Positions 7,058-14,632 of a DNA stretch of 19,776 nt are shown piece after piece. The position numbers and the translations under genes were made by a program. A model generated the notes under the pieces. It saw nothing but the letters and a program-made list of their open reading frames with translations. It was not told where the DNA came from and ran no database searches. How positions within the stretch are numbered: position 1 is the stretch's first letter; every line of letters begins with the position of its first letter. The stretch lies in the NCBI GenBank assembly GCA_017938645.1, contig JAGBBE010000043.1, positions 1 through 19,776 of the forward strand, read 5' to 3'. This DNA is from Clostridia bacterium (GTDB lineage Bacteria; Bacillota_A; Clostridia; Christensenellales; Aristaeellaceae).

Positions 7058-7840
7058 ATGAAGCCTACCGAACCCGGGTATTTCGACCGGGAAGTCTGTC
7101 AGCCCTATTCGTTTGATGGCAGCAAAAACGGCATTCTTCTTGTGCACGGCTTCACTGGAAGTGCGGCGCATATGCGAAAGCTGGCTGAGGCGCTGGCCAG
7201 ACGCGGCCACAGCGTAAGAACCATCAATCTGCCCGGCCATGCAACCACGGAGGACGATATGGCAAAGGCTACGTGGCAGAGCTGGCTGTATGCGGTCAAG
7301 CAGGCGGCGCTGGAGATGATGGATGAGATGGACACCTTTACCATCTGCGGTTTGTCCATGGGCGGCGTGCTGGCGCTGCTGGTGGCTGAACAGATGAAGG
7401 TGGACGCCTGCGTACCCATTTCTGCGCCTATGGCGGTGAAAAACCGTGCGCTGCCGCTGGCAGGTATCTTTGCTCCTCTGATGCCCCGCATTGCATGGGG
7501 GCCGCCCACTGAACGTCACGCCGCGCTGGACAGTGCCTACGACTTCGGCTATACCGGCTTTCCTACAGCCAAAGGCGCGGACCTCAACCAGCTCATCAAG
7601 CTGGCGAGGCGCAACCTGTTCAACATTACCTGCCCGGTTCTGTGCGTGCAGAGCGATTCGGATGAAACCATCTGGGAAGGCAGCGCGGATGCCATTCTGG
7701 AAGGCGTCAACAGCGGTATCCGTCAGAAACTGTGGCTGAAGAATGTTCCTCATGTGTGCACCATCTCGCGTGAGCTTCCGGCCATTGCGGACGCCATCGA
7801 CAAGCTGATGACGCGCATTCATACCGAAAAGGAACGGTAA
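7058..7840 (+). CDS. Alpha/beta hydrolase, carboxylesterase-like
   Basis: A 260-aa cytoplasmic hydrolase resembling Est30-type carboxylesterases and monoacylglycerol lipases (COG1647-like). The oxyanion-hole segment LLVHGFTGS starts at about residue 27, the nucleophile elbow is GLSMGG (Ser100), the acid is probably Asp202 in QSDSDETI, and the catalytic His is His232 in VPHVCTISRE. The start has GAGAGGATG upstream. It lies 57 bases after ktrA with no terminator between, so it may be read from the ktr promoter, but no functional link is evident. The preferred ester is unknown. Confidence 0.87.
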   Translation: MKPTEPGYFDREVCQPYSFDGSKNGILLVHGFTGSAAHMRKLAEALARRGHSVRTINLPGHATTEDDMAKATWQSWLYAVKQAALEMMDEMDTFTICGLSMGGVLALLVAEQMKVDACVPISAPMAVKNRALPLAGIFAPLMPRIAWGPPTERHAALDSAYDFGYTGFPTAKGADLNQLIKLARRNLFNITCPVLCVQSDSDETIWEGSADAILEGVNSGIRQKLWLKNVPHVCTISRELPAIADAIDKLMTRIHTEKER

Positions 7841-7847
7841 AGGCATA

Positions 7848-7876
7848 TTGACTTTCATGCCTGTTTTGGGTATGAT
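7848..7876 (+). promoter_or_regulatory. Promoter of mscL
   Basis: The -35 TTGACT (7848-7853) and -10 TATGAT (7871-7876) are separated by 17 bp, about 38 bp before the mscL ATG. Each hexamer has five of six consensus bases. Confidence 0.78.
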
Positions 7877-7914
7877 TTGATACAAGCGAAACCTAGTTGA
7901 AAGGAAGATTTACC

Positions 7915-8364
7915 ATGAAAAAGCTTCTGGCTGAGTTCAAAAAATTCTGCGCCAAGGGCAACATCCTCGAACTGGCAACCGGCGTTATGATCGGCGGCGC
8001 CTTCACCACCATCGTCAATTCTCTGGTCAATGATATGCTCATGCCCGTGATCGGCCTGATCACCGGCGGTGTCAATCTGAGCGGACTGTTCATCGCGCTT
8101 GACGGTCAGCAGTACGTGTCCATTGACGCAGCCAAGGAAGCCGGCGTCGGCACGCTCAACTACGGCAGCTTCATTCAGAACATCATCAACTTCATCATCA
8201 TCGCTTTCTGCGTGTTCCTGTTTGTGAGGCTGATGTCCAAGCTTCTGCCCAAGAAGGAAGAAGCACCCAAGAAGCCTGCCCGTCTGTGCCCTTACTGCAA
8301 GCAGGCCGTGCATGACGAAGCCGTGAAGTGCCAGCACTGCGGCAGCGACATCGCCGGTAAGTAA
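7915..8364 (+). CDS. mscL: Large-conductance mechanosensitive channel with C-terminal zinc ribbon
   Basis: A 149-aa channel subunit that forms a homopentamer in the membrane and opens under strong tension to release solutes on hypo-osmotic shock. The N-terminal helix and TM1 (ELATGVMIGGAFTTIVNSLVND, about 19-40), the periplasmic loop and TM2 (NIINFIIIAFCVFLFVRL, about 89-106) are typical. After the cytoplasmic linker PKKEEAP comes a zinc-ribbon pattern with Cys125, Cys128, Cys139 and Cys142 (CPYC and CQHC), which is absent from the classic E. coli protein. Start chosen at ATG 7915 with AAGGAAG upstream; an in-frame TTG 18 bases earlier is discarded. It has its own promoter and is followed by a terminator. 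The role of the ribbon is not known from sequence. Confidence 0.95.
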   Translation: MKKLLAEFKKFCAKGNILELATGVMIGGAFTTIVNSLVNDMLMPVIGLITGGVNLSGLFIALDGQQYVSIDAAKEAGVGTLNYGSFIQNIINFIIIAFCVFLFVRLMSKLLPKKEEAPKKPARLCPYCKQAVHDEAVKCQHCGSDIAGK

Positions 8365-8377
8365 AAAAGCATCAAAA

Positions 8378-8416
8378 CATCCCGCCTTGACGCATGTGCA
8401 AGGCGGGATGCTTTTT
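8378..8416. terminator. Bidirectional terminator between mscL and the membrane protein gene
   Basis: A perfect 12-bp stem, CATCCCGCCTTG (8378-8389) and CAAGGCGGGATG (8399-8410), with a 9-nt loop is followed by CTTTTTA on the plus strand and by TTTTGATGCTTTTTT on the minus strand. It serves mscL and the convergent gene. Confidence 0.9.
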
Positions 8417-8900
8417 AGTGCCGGATGATGGTGGGCGAGGCACTTTCAACGTCCACATAATAGCGGCTGTCGTCGCGCCAGTCCAGATAGATTGTAACCG
8501 GGTCGCCGGGCAGGAGGCCAGGATCAGAGCGGAGCATGTCGCTGCGGTATTCGTGCAGCACGCTTCCCTCTTCGATGCGGCAGACCACGCGATAGGGACA
8601 GCGTCCGTTGATATGAACGCTGTATACGCGCTCAACTTCCACAACCACGGCGGTTTTGGTATATCCACCAGCTTTCAGCTCCTCGCGGAGCTTTTCTTTT
8701 TTTCGCACATGGGTCAGAAAGCCGGCGCCGATACCGCCGAACACGAGCGTCTGGATGCCGAGCACACTTGGCAGCACGATCAGCGCCTCGTCACTGTGCC
8801 GCACGGCAGGAATGGCCAGCAAGATAATCAGAGCTGCCAGCTCCACGGCTGCGATACTGGCAAAAACGGTTCCGAGGATTTTCAAGGGATGTTTCTTCAT
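8415..8900 (-). CDS. Two-helix membrane protein, DUF3592-like C-terminus
   Basis: A 161-aa protein of unknown function. Two hydrophobic helices (about residues 9-30 and 41-63) form an N-terminal hairpin, a charged KKEKLREELK segment follows, and the rest is a predicted small beta-rich domain in which each strand pair surrounds YRVVCRIEEGS and LLPGDPVTIYLDWRDDSRYYVD. This layout, with a GDxVTVYxDPxxxxxYxVD-like end, resembles DUF3592 proteins. The gene starts six bases after the IlvD/Edd stop with GGAG nine bases before its ATG, so it is the second gene of that operon. No functional link to the dehydratase is evident. Confidence 0.7.
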   Translation of the reverse strand: MKKHPLKILGTVFASIAAVELAALIILLAIPAVRHSDEALIVLPSVLGIQTLVFGGIGAGFLTHVRKKEKLREELKAGGYTKTAVVVEVERVYSVHINGRCPYRVVCRIEEGSVLHEYRSDMLRSDPGLLPGDPVTIYLDWRDDSRYYVDVESASPTIIRH

Positions 8901-8906
8901 AAGCTG

Positions 8907-10625
8907 TTACTCCATATATCCGCCCTTCATAGGGCTGACAGCATGCTCAGAGTAGATTTTCAGAACGCCGCTTTCGTAGCGCGGAGGACGGGGCTGCCAT
9001 GCCTGACGGCGAAGCGCGAGGATCTTGTCCATTTCCTCGGGCGTTTTTTGCTCGCCGTTTACACCCACGATCGCCAGCAGCCTGCCGGGAATGTCGATTT
9101 CAATCAGATCGCCCTCTTCCACCAGCGCAATCGGGCCGCCCTCAGCCGCCTCGGGGGACACATGCCCGATGGCAGGACCTTTGGATGCTCCGGAGAAGCG
9201 ACCGTCGGTGATGAGCGCAATGCTGCGGGCAAGCTGTTCGTCGCTGGAAATGGCCTCGGTGGTGTAGAACATCTCAGGCATACCGCTGCCCTTGGGGCCT
9301 TCGTAGCGGATGAATACCGCGTCTCCGGGCTGGATCTGATGAGAGAGAACGGCAGCAATTGCATCCTCCTCACAGTCGAAGGGACGGGCACGCAGAACGG
9401 CCTTGTGCATTTCTTTGGGAACGGCGGAGTGCTTGACCACTGCGCCATAGGGCGCAAGATTTCCGCGCAGGATGGCCGTGGTGCCTTCGCTGCCGATGGG
9501 CCGGTCATACGGACGGATGATCTCTTCCTTTGTCAATCCGATGCGTTTGAGGTACTCCGCGCATTTTTCGTAGTAGCCGCTTTCATGCAGCTCATCCAGG
9601 TTTTCACCCAGCGTCCTGCCGGTTACGGTCATTGCGTCCAGATGCAGCAGCGGACGAAGCTCCTCCATAATGGCCGGGACGCCGCCTGCATAATATACAA
9701 ACTCCGACGGCCAGCGGCCCGCAGGACGTACATCCAGCAGAAAATGAGCATTGCGGTGGATGCTTTCGAAGGTATCGGCGTCGATTTCAATGCCGAATTC
9801 GTGCGCGATGGCGGGCAGATGCAAAAGCGCATTTGTCGAACCCGAGATGGCCGCATGCACGATGATGGCGTTTTCAAAGCTCTTGCGATTAACGATATCG
9901 CGCGCAGTAAGCCCGCTTTTTGCCAGCACTACCGCTTGTTTTCCGGCTTCAACGGCCACCTTGTGCAGATCTTCGCAGGTTGCAGGCAGGAGCGCGCTGC
10001 CGGGCAGAGACAGCCCCAGCGCCTCGCACATCACCTGCATGGTGCCGGCAGTGCCCATGAAGCTGCACGCCCCGCAGGAAGGACAGGCGTGATGCTTGTA
10101 CCATGTAAGCTGTTCCTCCGTGATTTCGCCGCGTGCGCACATGGCGCTGTATTTGCCGATCTGCTCAAGGGTCAGCAGATCCGGTCCCGCCTCCATCACG
10201 CCGCCGGGTACGACTACAGTGGGCAGATTGGTGCGCCCAATACCCATGAGCAGCCCGGGAAGGCCCTTGTCACAGCTGGCGATAAACACGCCTGCATCAA
10301 ACGGTGTTGCGTTATGATGAATTTCTACCATGCCGACGATCATATCGCGGCTGGCAAGGGAATAGTTGATGCCGTCGTGACCCTGCGCCTGACCGTCGCA
10401 GATATCGGTTACAAAATAGCGCGCAGCCTTGGCATTGCAGGATTTCACGCCTTGGACAGCGTCATTGACAAAGTCCCACAGATGCGCGCTGCCGGGGTGA
10501 CTGTCGCCGAATGTGCTTTCAATCAGGATCTGGGGCTTGTCCAGCTCATCGGCCTTCCAGCCCATGCCAATGCGCAGGGGATCCATTTCGGGCGCCAATC
10601 CGCGTACTTTCTGACTGGGTAACAT
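8907..10625 (-). CDS. IlvD/Edd-family dehydratase (dihydroxy-acid or sugar-acid dehydratase)
   Basis: A 572-aa iron-sulfur dehydratase. Family landmarks are DGQAQGHDGINYSLASRD (77-94), SCDKGLPG with Cys118, the metal-binding Asp119 and Lys120, CPSCGAC (181-187), SLPGSALLPAT, and the C-terminal DGRFSGASKGPAIGHVSPEAAEGGPIAL with its conserved catalytic Ser. The position often occupied by the first cluster cysteine (PCNxHL) is PGSAHL here, like the PGHVHL of E. coli IlvD, whose cluster is an oxygen-labile 4Fe-4S. Dihydroxy-acid dehydratase of branched-chain amino acid synthesis is one option, but no other ilv gene is nearby and the N-terminus is unusual, so a sugar-acid dehydratase is equally possible. 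AGGAGG lies before the ATG, and the downstream membrane protein gene is co-transcribed. Confidence 0.88.
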   Translation of the reverse strand: MLPSQKVRGLAPEMDPLRIGMGWKADELDKPQILIESTFGDSHPGSAHLWDFVNDAVQGVKSCNAKAARYFVTDICDGQAQGHDGINYSLASRDMIVGMVEIHHNATPFDAGVFIASCDKGLPGLLMGIGRTNLPTVVVPGGVMEAGPDLLTLEQIGKYSAMCARGEITEEQLTWYKHHACPSCGACSFMGTAGTMQVMCEALGLSLPGSALLPATCEDLHKVAVEAGKQAVVLAKSGLTARDIVNRKSFENAIIVHAAISGSTNALLHLPAIAHEFGIEIDADTFESIHRNAHFLLDVRPAGRWPSEFVYYAGGVPAIMEELRPLLHLDAMTVTGRTLGENLDELHESGYYEKCAEYLKRIGLTKEEIIRPYDRPIGSEGTTAILRGNLAPYGAVVKHSAVPKEMHKAVLRARPFDCEEDAIAAVLSHQIQPGDAVFIRYEGPKGSGMPEMFYTTEAISSDEQLARSIALITDGRFSGASKGPAIGHVSPEAAEGGPIALVEEGDLIEIDIPGRLLAIVGVNGEQKTPEEMDKILALRRQAWQPRPPRYESGVLKIYSEHAVSPMKGGYME

Positions 10626-10654
10626 ATGCCGTTTCCTCCTGATGTGTTTTTTTC

Positions 10655-10683
10655 ATTGTATCATTCCATGCCTTCCCCGGCAA
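10655..10683 (-). promoter_or_regulatory. Promoter of the IlvD/Edd operon
   Basis: On the minus strand, -35 TTGCCG (10678-10683) and -10 TACAAT (10655-10660) are separated by 17 bp, about 30 bp before the ATG. The leader is too short for a T-box or leucine-type attenuator. Confidence 0.6.
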
Positions 10684-10746
10684 CCTCACATTCTGATCTT
10701 TTGCTAACAGAATCCGTTTTTTGAAGATGTACAGAGGCTGCGGTTG

Positions 10747-10775
10747 TTGCGTTTCTTTGGCTGATGAAGTATAAT
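10747..10775 (+). promoter_or_regulatory. Promoter of the riboflavin kinase-ECF operon
   Basis: A perfect -10 TATAAT (10770-10775) has a weak -35 TTGCGT (10747-10752) at 17 bp. It lies about 70 bp before the riboflavin kinase start. The intervening leader shows no FMN riboswitch architecture. Confidence 0.6.
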
Positions 10776-10843
10776 ACAATCGCTTTTCTATGCGGTTTCA
10801 TCGCTTTGAAAAGCGGATATGTATGAACAGGAGAGGATACAGC

Positions 10844-11293
10844 ATGAGCGGTCTGCCGTTTGGGCTGGAAGGCCGGGTGGTACCGGGCAAGCAGCTGGGC
10901 ACCAGACTGGGTTTTCCCACGGCGAACATCGCCTATGATCCTTTGGAGCGCGACTGGCCGCAGGAAGGCGTGTATGTGGGCGTTGCGCAGGTGGAAGGCG
11001 AGGCACGCGCCTATGTATCGATCCTCAATCAGGGCAGGCATCCCACCGCCCCCGGAGGTATGCCCACGGTGGAAGCGCATTTGCTGGGTCATCCGCCTGA
11101 GGCGCTTTATGGGAAAAAGCTCATGCTTTCCTACCGTGCCTATCTCAGAGCGGAAATGCAGTTTCCCTCGCTGGATGAACTGAAAGCGCAGCTTTCGCGC
11201 GACCGCCTGAGCGCATTGCACTGGGCGGAGGAAAACGCGCCGCAGCTGCTTGAACCCATCGGAAACGAAGGAGCAAAAGATGGAGCATTATGA
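10844..11293 (+). CDS. Stand-alone riboflavin kinase domain protein
   Basis: A 149-aa protein matching only the C-terminal flavokinase domain of bifunctional RibF, which phosphorylates riboflavin to FMN. The glycine-rich start GRVVPGKQLGTRLGFPTANI (10-29) contains the PTAN motif (25-28) that binds ATP and Mg. The substrate side reads NQGRHPTAPGGMPTVEAHLLG, with Glu77 as the likely catalytic base. The FMN adenylyltransferase half is absent. The ATG at 10844 has AGGAGAGG seven bases upstream; an earlier in-frame ATG at 10790 has no site. It overlaps ecfA1 by 14 bases. The link to vitamin uptake fits FMN trapping of imported riboflavin, which is inference. Confidence 0.88.
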   Translation: MSGLPFGLEGRVVPGKQLGTRLGFPTANIAYDPLERDWPQEGVYVGVAQVEGEARAYVSILNQGRHPTAPGGMPTVEAHLLGHPPEALYGKKLMLSYRAYLRAEMQFPSLDELKAQLSRDRLSALHWAEENAPQLLEPIGNEGAKDGAL

Positions 11294-12125
11294 ATTTCCC
11301 ATGCAGACGGAAAACGTCTGCTATCAGTATGAGGACGCTGACCGCGCCGCTGTGGATCATGTGAGCCTGAACATTGAAAAGGGCTCTTTTGTAGCGGTGC
11401 TGGGCCATAACGGCAGCGGCAAGAGTACGCTGGCCAAGATGATGAACGCGCTGTACCTGCCCACCGATGGCAAGGTGATTGTGTGCGGCCTCGATACCGC
11501 CGACGAAGAGGAAATCTGGAATGTACGCCGTCATGCGGGCATGGTATTTCAGAATCCCGACAACCAGATCGTGGCCAATGTGGTACGCGAGGACGTGGCT
11601 TTCGGCCTTGAAAACCTCGGCGTGCCGCAGGAGGATATGATTGAGCGCATTGACGCCGCGCTTGCTGCTGTGCGCATGTCTGAACGTGCCGACCGCGCGC
11701 CGCACATGCTTTCCGGCGGTCAGAAGCAGCGCGTGGCAGTTGCGGGCGTGCTGGCGATGCAGCCCGAGGTTATGATTTTTGACGAAGCCACCGCGATGCT
11801 CGATCCTTCCGGCCGCGCCGACGTGCTTAAAACCGTTCGCAAGCTCAACCGCGAGCAGGGCATGACGGTGGTGTGGATCACGCATTTCATGGAGGAAGCG
11901 GCCGTGGCCGACCGCGTGGTGGTGCTCGATCAGGGTAAAATTGCGCTGGATGGCGTTCCCGGAGACGTCTTCACGCAGGTGGAGAAGATCAAGTCACTGG
12001 GCCTTGACGTACCGCCCATGGCGGAACTTGCCATGGAATTGCGCAAGAGCGGAATGAACCTGCCTGGCGGCATTCTTACGGTAGATGATATGGTAAAGGA
12101 GCTGAAGCAGAAGCTATGCCGATAA
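11280..12125 (+). CDS. ecfA1: ECF transporter ATPase EcfA1
   Basis: A 281-aa ATP-binding subunit of a group II energy-coupling factor transporter, which powers vitamin uptake with EcfA2, EcfT and exchangeable S components. Walker A is GHNGSGKST (42-50), the signature is LSGGQKQRVAVAGVLA, and Walker B is VMIFDEAT, where Ala replaces the usual Pro, as is common in EcfA1 proteins. A switch His follows in WITHFMEEA. ATG 11280 has AAGGAGC in front. It overlaps the riboflavin kinase gene upstream and ecfA2 downstream by 10 bases, which implies coupled translation. Confidence 0.93.
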   Translation: MEHYEFPMQTENVCYQYEDADRAAVDHVSLNIEKGSFVAVLGHNGSGKSTLAKMMNALYLPTDGKVIVCGLDTADEEEIWNVRRHAGMVFQNPDNQIVANVVREDVAFGLENLGVPQEDMIERIDAALAAVRMSERADRAPHMLSGGQKQRVAVAGVLAMQPEVMIFDEATAMLDPSGRADVLKTVRKLNREQGMTVVWITHFMEEAAVADRVVVLDQGKIALDGVPGDVFTQVEKIKSLGLDVPPMAELAMELRKSGMNLPGGILTVDDMVKELKQKLCR

Positions 12126-12976
12126 GAATTGAGCATCTCACGCATACCTATATGCCCGGCAGCCCCTTTGCTTCCGTGGCGCTCAACGACGTGAACCTCA
12201 CCATTGAGGATGGTGAACTCATCGGCCTTCTGGGTCACACCGGCAGCGGCAAAACCACGCTGGTTCAGCATCTGAACGGTCTGGTCAAGGCCACTGAGGG
12301 CCGCATTATTGTGGACGGACTGGATCTGACTGAGAAGGGCGTCAGTCTTCTGGAGGTGCGCCGCAAGGTGGGCCTTGTGTTCCAGTATCCTGAGTATCAG
12401 CTTTTTGAAGAAACGGTCGCCAAGGATATCGCTTTCGGTCCCAAGAACCTCGGTCTTCCGGCGGAGGAAATCGACCGCCGCGTCCGTCGGGCCATGGAAC
12501 AGGTGGGTCTGGACTATGATTCCATTGCCGAATGCTCGCCCTTTGAACTCTCCGGCGGACAGATGCGCCGCGTTGCCATCGCCGGCGTACTGGCCATGCA
12601 GCCGAAAGTTCTGATTCTTGACGAGCCCACTGCCGGACTGGATCCTGCAGGCCGCCGCAGCATTCTCAATATGATCCGCAATCTCCATGCGGCAGGCGGG
12701 CTGACGGTGATCATGGTCAGCCACAGCATGGACGACATCTCAACCCTCGCCACGCGCCTTGTGGTGATGAGCAAGGGTGAAATGGTGCTCACCGGCACGC
12801 CGCGCGAGGTGTTCCGTCAGCAGGAATTGATGCAGTCCATCGGCCTTGGCGTGCCGCAGGCTGCTCAGCTGGCGCATGCGCTGCGTGCGGAGGGATATGA
12901 TCTGCCTGAAGATCTCTATACGCTGGAAGAACTGCGCGACGCCATTTTGAGGCTTTCCGGAAAGGAGGCGGAATGA
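12116..12976 (+). CDS. ecfA2: ECF transporter ATPase EcfA2
   Basis: A 286-aa second ATPase of the ECF module, paired with EcfA1 to give the heterodimeric motor. Walker A is GHTGSGKTT (40-48), the Q-loop lies in LVFQYPEYQLFEETV, the signature is LSGGQMRRVAIAGVLA, and Walker B is VLILDEPTAGLDP. The switch His is in VSHSMDDIS. The FQYPEYQLF segment is typical of EcfA2. Overlaps with ecfA1 and ecfT support a single operon and stoichiometric expression. Confidence 0.93.
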   Translation: MPIRIEHLTHTYMPGSPFASVALNDVNLTIEDGELIGLLGHTGSGKTTLVQHLNGLVKATEGRIIVDGLDLTEKGVSLLEVRRKVGLVFQYPEYQLFEETVAKDIAFGPKNLGLPAEEIDRRVRRAMEQVGLDYDSIAECSPFELSGGQMRRVAIAGVLAMQPKVLILDEPTAGLDPAGRRSILNMIRNLHAAGGLTVIMVSHSMDDISTLATRLVVMSKGEMVLTGTPREVFRQQELMQSIGLGVPQAAQLAHALRAEGYDLPEDLYTLEELRDAILRLSGKEAE

Positions 12977-13782
12977 TGCTCAGAGACATTACGCTGGGTC
13001 AGTATATGCCCGGAAAGACCATCGTTCACCGCCTTGATCCGCGCACCAAGATCATCCTGACGATTCTTTATATCGCCGTGATCTTCTGCGTATCCAGTCC
13101 CATCTGGTACATTCTGCCGCTGGCGTATCTGTTGTTTGCCACGCGCCTGAGCGGACTGAAGGCCAAGAATCTGCTCAAATCCATCAAGCCGCTCAGGTTT
13201 CTGCTGATCCTGACGTTCGTGCTCAACCTCTTTTTCTCCACCGGCGAAACGGTGTGGATTCACTGGGGCATTCTCAAGATCACCAAAGAAGGACTGATCA
13301 CCGCCATCCACTTTGCGATGCGTCTGGTGTTTCTGGTGGCCGGTACGTCGATTCTGACGCTCACCACGTCGCCCATCGCACTCAGCGACGGCATTGAGCT
13401 GCTGCTGAAACCGCTCAAGGTCATCCATTTTCCGGCGCATGAGCTGGCCATGATGATGACCATTGCCCTGCGCTTCATTCCTACGCTGATTGAAGAAGCG
13501 GACAAGATCATGAAAGCGCAGATGGCTCGCGGCGCGGACTTTGAAAGCGGCAACCTGCTCAAGCGCGCCAAGGCCATGATTCCGCTGCTGGTGCCGCTGT
13601 TTGTAAGCGCCTTCCGCCGTGCAGGCGAGCTGGCCATGGCCATGGAGGCGCGCTGCTATCACGGCGGCGAAGGACGCACCCGTCTGCGTGTGCTCAAGTA
13701 CACGTTGAACGACCTGTGGGCGCTGCTGCTGACCGTTGCTACGCTGGTGCTTACCATTCTTGCCGGGAAGTGGATCGCATGA
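12976..13782 (+). CDS. ecfT: ECF transporter transmembrane subunit EcfT
   Basis: A 268-aa membrane scaffold that joins the EcfA1/A2 ATPases to S components. The start MLRDITLGQYMPGKTIVHRLDPRTKI is the conserved EcfT opening. Hydrophobic segments run through about 25-60, 75-95, 110-130 and 240-265. The two coupling-helix motifs are visible as QMARGADF and MEARCYHGGEGRTR, the second with Cys in place of the Gly of a strict Ala-Arg-Gly. Two ATGs occur in tandem (12973 and 12976); the second has better spacing from AAGGAGG. It overlaps truA by four bases. Confidence 0.93.
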   Translation: MLRDITLGQYMPGKTIVHRLDPRTKIILTILYIAVIFCVSSPIWYILPLAYLLFATRLSGLKAKNLLKSIKPLRFLLILTFVLNLFFSTGETVWIHWGILKITKEGLITAIHFAMRLVFLVAGTSILTLTTSPIALSDGIELLLKPLKVIHFPAHELAMMMTIALRFIPTLIEEADKIMKAQMARGADFESGNLLKRAKAMIPLLVPLFVSAFRRAGELAMAMEARCYHGGEGRTRLRVLKYTLNDLWALLLTVATLVLTILAGKWIA

Positions 13783-14588
13783 GTGAACTGCCTCCCATCA
13801 TCAAGGAAAAGCCCCCGGAAGGCACGCGCCGCATTCTGCTTACCATAAGCTACGACGGCACAAACTATGCCGGATGGCAGCTGCAGGAGAATGCTGTGGC
13901 TGTGCAGCAGCGGCTGGAGGAAGCCCTTCAGAAGCTGACAGGTGAGTTCATCCGCGTAACCGGCGCAAGCCGTACAGATGCAGGCGTGCATGCTTTGGGA
14001 CAGCGCGTGCATTTCGACACGAAAAGCCGCATTCCCGCCGATAAATATCCCTTTGCGCTTAACACCTGCCTGCCGCCGGACATCCGCGTGCTGGAAGGAC
14101 GCGAGGTTTCCGGGGAGTTCCATGCGCGCTTTGACGCCAAAGGCAAACGCTACACCTACCGCATCCATAATGCGCCTCACGCCAGTGCGCTGTACCGCAA
14201 TATCTCCGCTCATGTTCCGCAGAAGCTGAATGTGGATCTGATGCGTCAGGCGCTTCCGGATCTGCTCGGCACGCATGATTTCGCGGCTTTTCAGGCATCA
14301 GGCGGCACGGCGAAAACCACCGTTCGTACGCTTACGGATGTTCGCCTTGATCAGCAGGGTGAAGAACTGACGCTTACGGTGTTCGGCAATGCTTTCCTCT
14401 ACAACATGGTTCGCATTATCGCCGGTACGCTTACGGATATCGGCATGGGGCGAAAGCAGCCCGATGCATTCAGGCGCGCGCTGGAAACGCTCGACCGGCT
14501 GGAGCTGGGCATTACCGCACCTGCCTGCGGTCTGGAACTTACGCGCGTGTATTATGAGGATGAATTGCAGGATTTTTCCCGGACTTGA
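13779..14588 (+). CDS. truA: tRNA pseudouridine synthase A
   Basis: A 269-aa enzyme that converts uridine to pseudouridine at positions 38-40 in the tRNA anticodon stem-loop. LLTISYDGTNYAGWQLQ near the N-terminus and the catalytic block ASRTDAGVHALGQRV with Asp67 are diagnostic; FNTCLPPDIRV-like (ALNTCLPPDIRV), FHARFDAKGKRYTYRI and LYNMVRIIAGTL follow in order. The ATG overlaps the ecfT stop as ATGA. Gene order ecfA1-ecfA2-ecfT-truA is the common Firmicute arrangement. Confidence 0.95.
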   Translation: MSELPPIIKEKPPEGTRRILLTISYDGTNYAGWQLQENAVAVQQRLEEALQKLTGEFIRVTGASRTDAGVHALGQRVHFDTKSRIPADKYPFALNTCLPPDIRVLEGREVSGEFHARFDAKGKRYTYRIHNAPHASALYRNISAHVPQKLNVDLMRQALPDLLGTHDFAAFQASGGTAKTTVRTLTDVRLDQQGEELTLTVFGNAFLYNMVRIIAGTLTDIGMGRKQPDAFRRALETLDRLELGITAPACGLELTRVYYEDELQDFSRT

Positions 14589-14632
14589 ACGAAATAATAT
14601 TTGTTACATCGAATGGAAAGGGGTTGAACCCG

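Noticed and set aside
6413..7885. Long minus-strand frame opposite ktrA and the carboxylesterase gene
   Set aside because: It spans two well-supported plus-strand genes and the gap between them and shows no protein motifs.
8394..10622. Very long plus-strand frame antisense to the IlvD/Edd and membrane protein genes
   Set aside because: It is a codon-bias shadow of clear minus-strand genes; its translation lacks any recognisable domain and is rich in His, Gln and Ala as such shadows usually are.
10684..10843. FMN or T-box riboswitch before the riboflavin kinase or IlvD/Edd gene
   Set aside because: Leaders are short (about 30 and 70 bp from the predicted -10), and no conserved RFN or T-box sequence was seen.
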